Source: an uncultured Ruminococcus sp. (GTDB lineage: Bacteria > Bacillota > Clostridia > Oscillospirales > Acutalibacteraceae). Taken from it: a stretch of 7,344 bases of DNA. The notes beneath the pieces were generated by a model. The model searched no databases. It had not been told where the DNA came from and was given only the letters and a program-made list of their open reading frames with translations. Position 1 is the stretch's first letter, and each line of letters opens with the position of its first letter. The stretch covers positions 1-7,344 of the forward strand of contig CALBHM010000477.1 in the NCBI GenBank assembly GCA_937892835.1. Direction: 5' to 3'. Both the position numbers and the translations under genes were made by a program. This document shows positions 6,547-7,344 of the stretch, piece after piece.

Positions 6547-6575
6547 TTGTCAAGATAATACTTAATTAATATAGA
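6547..6575 (+). promoter_or_regulatory. Probable promoter of the acyl-CoA synthetase-like gene
   Basis: TTGTCA (6547-6552, five of six -35 bases) and TATAGA (6570-6575, four of six -10 bases) have a 17-base spacer. The predicted transcript start is near 6582, just ahead of GGAGG at 6589-6593. A weaker alternative is TTGAAT (6509-6514) with TACACT (6532-6537), also 17 bases apart. Confidence 0.52.
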
Positions 6576-6600
6576 TACTTTTGAATATGGAGGAAATAAA

Positions 6601-7344
6601 ATGAAGGCAAAAGTTAAATACAGGAAATACGGAAACATTCCCGATATGAACACCGTCAAGGACATTATTGTTTACGGTGCAAAACAAGGTAAGACAAAAA
6701 AGCAGTATGCGTTCAAAGACATGAACGGCAATTACTGTGAGAAGAATTTTGATGAGGTTTTTTATGACGCAACAGGTCTCGGCCAGCATCTTTACACTCT
6801 CGGTTTACAGGGCAAGAAAGTTGCCATACTCAGCGAAAACAGCTATTATTGGATAGCGGCATTTTATTCAATCGCCAGTGGCCACATGATCGCAATTCCG
6901 CTTGACCCCAAGCTTCCTAAGGAGGACCTTGTAGACCTCATGGTGAGAAGCGGCTGTGACGCAATTTATTACACTCACGACTTCGCCCCGGCTATACAGA
7001 TGATGAAAGAAAATCCCGATGTCAAGCTTTCGGTTTATCTCAAGCTTGAGGACTTTGACGAGCTTGTCAGAATGGGACATGAAGAGCTTAACGGTGGAGC
7101 AAAGAACTATCTCGAGGACGTAGTAAAACCCGATGATCTCGGATTCATTGTTTATACCTCGGGCACAACAGGCAAGAGCAAGGGCGTTATGCTCTCTCAA
7201 AAGAACGTTGCCGTCGACGCAATCGCAACCTGCCGAGCAATGACGGCGAGCCAGACGGTTGCATTTCTGCCGTTCAACCATACCCTTTCATGGGCAAGCG
7301 CACTTTTCGCAAGTCCGCTTCTTTCCGAGTGGGGTTACATATGC
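6601..7344 (+). CDS. AMP-binding (acyl-CoA synthetase-like, ANL superfamily) enzyme, N-terminal part (3' truncated by window edge)
   Basis: The frame from the ATG at 6601 is open to the right edge, giving 248 residues without a stop. ANL enzymes activate a carboxylic acid with ATP to an acyl-adenylate and then usually form a CoA thioester. The diagnostic P-loop-like motif is YTSGTTGKSKGVMLSQKN at residues 185-202, with earlier family features in KKVAILSENSYYWIAAFYS (about 71-88) and IPLDPKLP (99-106). LPFNHTLSW (223-231) matches the LPLHHTxE-type motif seen in long-chain acyl-CoA ligases. Substrate specificity cannot be fixed from this part, because the A5-A8 and C-terminal motifs lie outside the window; fatty acid is the most likely substrate. 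Length compared with the family (about 500-600 residues) means more than half is missing here. GGAGG at 6589-6593, seven bases upstream, supports the start. It is transcribed divergently from the HAD-mfd operon across a 244-base intergenic region. Confidence 0.9.
   Translation, partial: MKAKVKYRKYGNIPDMNTVKDIIVYGAKQGKTKKQYAFKDMNGNYCEKNFDEVFYDATGLGQHLYTLGLQGKKVAILSENSYYWIAAFYSIASGHMIAIPLDPKLPKEDLVDLMVRSGCDAIYYTHDFAPAIQMMKENPDVKLSVYLKLEDFDELVRMGHEELNGGAKNYLEDVVKPDDLGFIVYTSGTTGKSKGVMLSQKNVAVDAIATCRAMTASQTVAFLPFNHTLSWASALFASPLLSEWGYIC

Noticed and set aside
6357..6600. Possible small RNA or riboswitch ahead of the acyl-CoA synthetase gene
   Set aside because: The predicted transcript leader is only about 20 bases, and the only strong palindrome lies upstream of the predicted promoter, so there is no room for a structured leader.
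6868..7281. Open frame of 137 codons on the - strand near the right edge
   Set aside because: It is antisense to the AMP-binding enzyme, whose frame from 6601 carries the diagnostic YTSGTTGKSKG motif and a good ribosome site.

Overview
The window looks like a piece of chromosome from a low-to-moderate GC Gram-positive anaerobe, most likely a Clostridia member near Ruminococcus/Oscillospiraceae. The evidence is AG-rich Shine-Dalgarno sites, sigma-A type promoters, short intrinsic terminators, an energy-coupling factor (ECF) transporter with a Thr-rich DUF4430 lipoprotein, and AT-rich intergenic DNA. The taxonomic call is an inference from gene style; no rRNA or marker search was possible.

Layout: (1) Positions 1-1761, + strand, hold the 3' end of an ECF transporter operon: the C-terminal part of an ATPase, a membrane S component that starts inside the ATPase gene, and a secreted lipoprotein with a Thr-rich stalk and a C-terminal DUF4430 domain. 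The DUF4430 fold is related to the C-terminal domain of transcobalamin and intrinsic factor, so a cobalamin-like ligand is an attractive but unproven substrate. (2) Positions 1758-2168 hold a single-domain rhodanese with its own near-consensus promoter, whose -35 box contains the stop codon of the lipoprotein gene, followed by a hairpin terminator. (3) Positions 2204-6424, - strand, are a two-gene operon: a small HAD-family phosphatase, then mfd, the transcription-repair coupling factor, which fills almost half of the window. It converges on the rhodanese, and two hairpins lie between them. (4) Positions 6357-6600 are a divergent AT-rich intergenic region with a promoter facing each way and a perfect 10-bp inverted repeat in the middle. 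(5) From 6601 to the right edge is the N-terminal third or half of an AMP-forming acyl-CoA synthetase-like enzyme.

Most genes are ordinary housekeeping or transport genes. The part most worth a second look is the ECF/DUF4430 module, including a cysteine cluster inserted in the lipoprotein. No tRNA, rRNA, CRISPR array, insertion sequence, phage gene or toxin-antitoxin pair was seen, and I see no convincing wholly novel system in this window.
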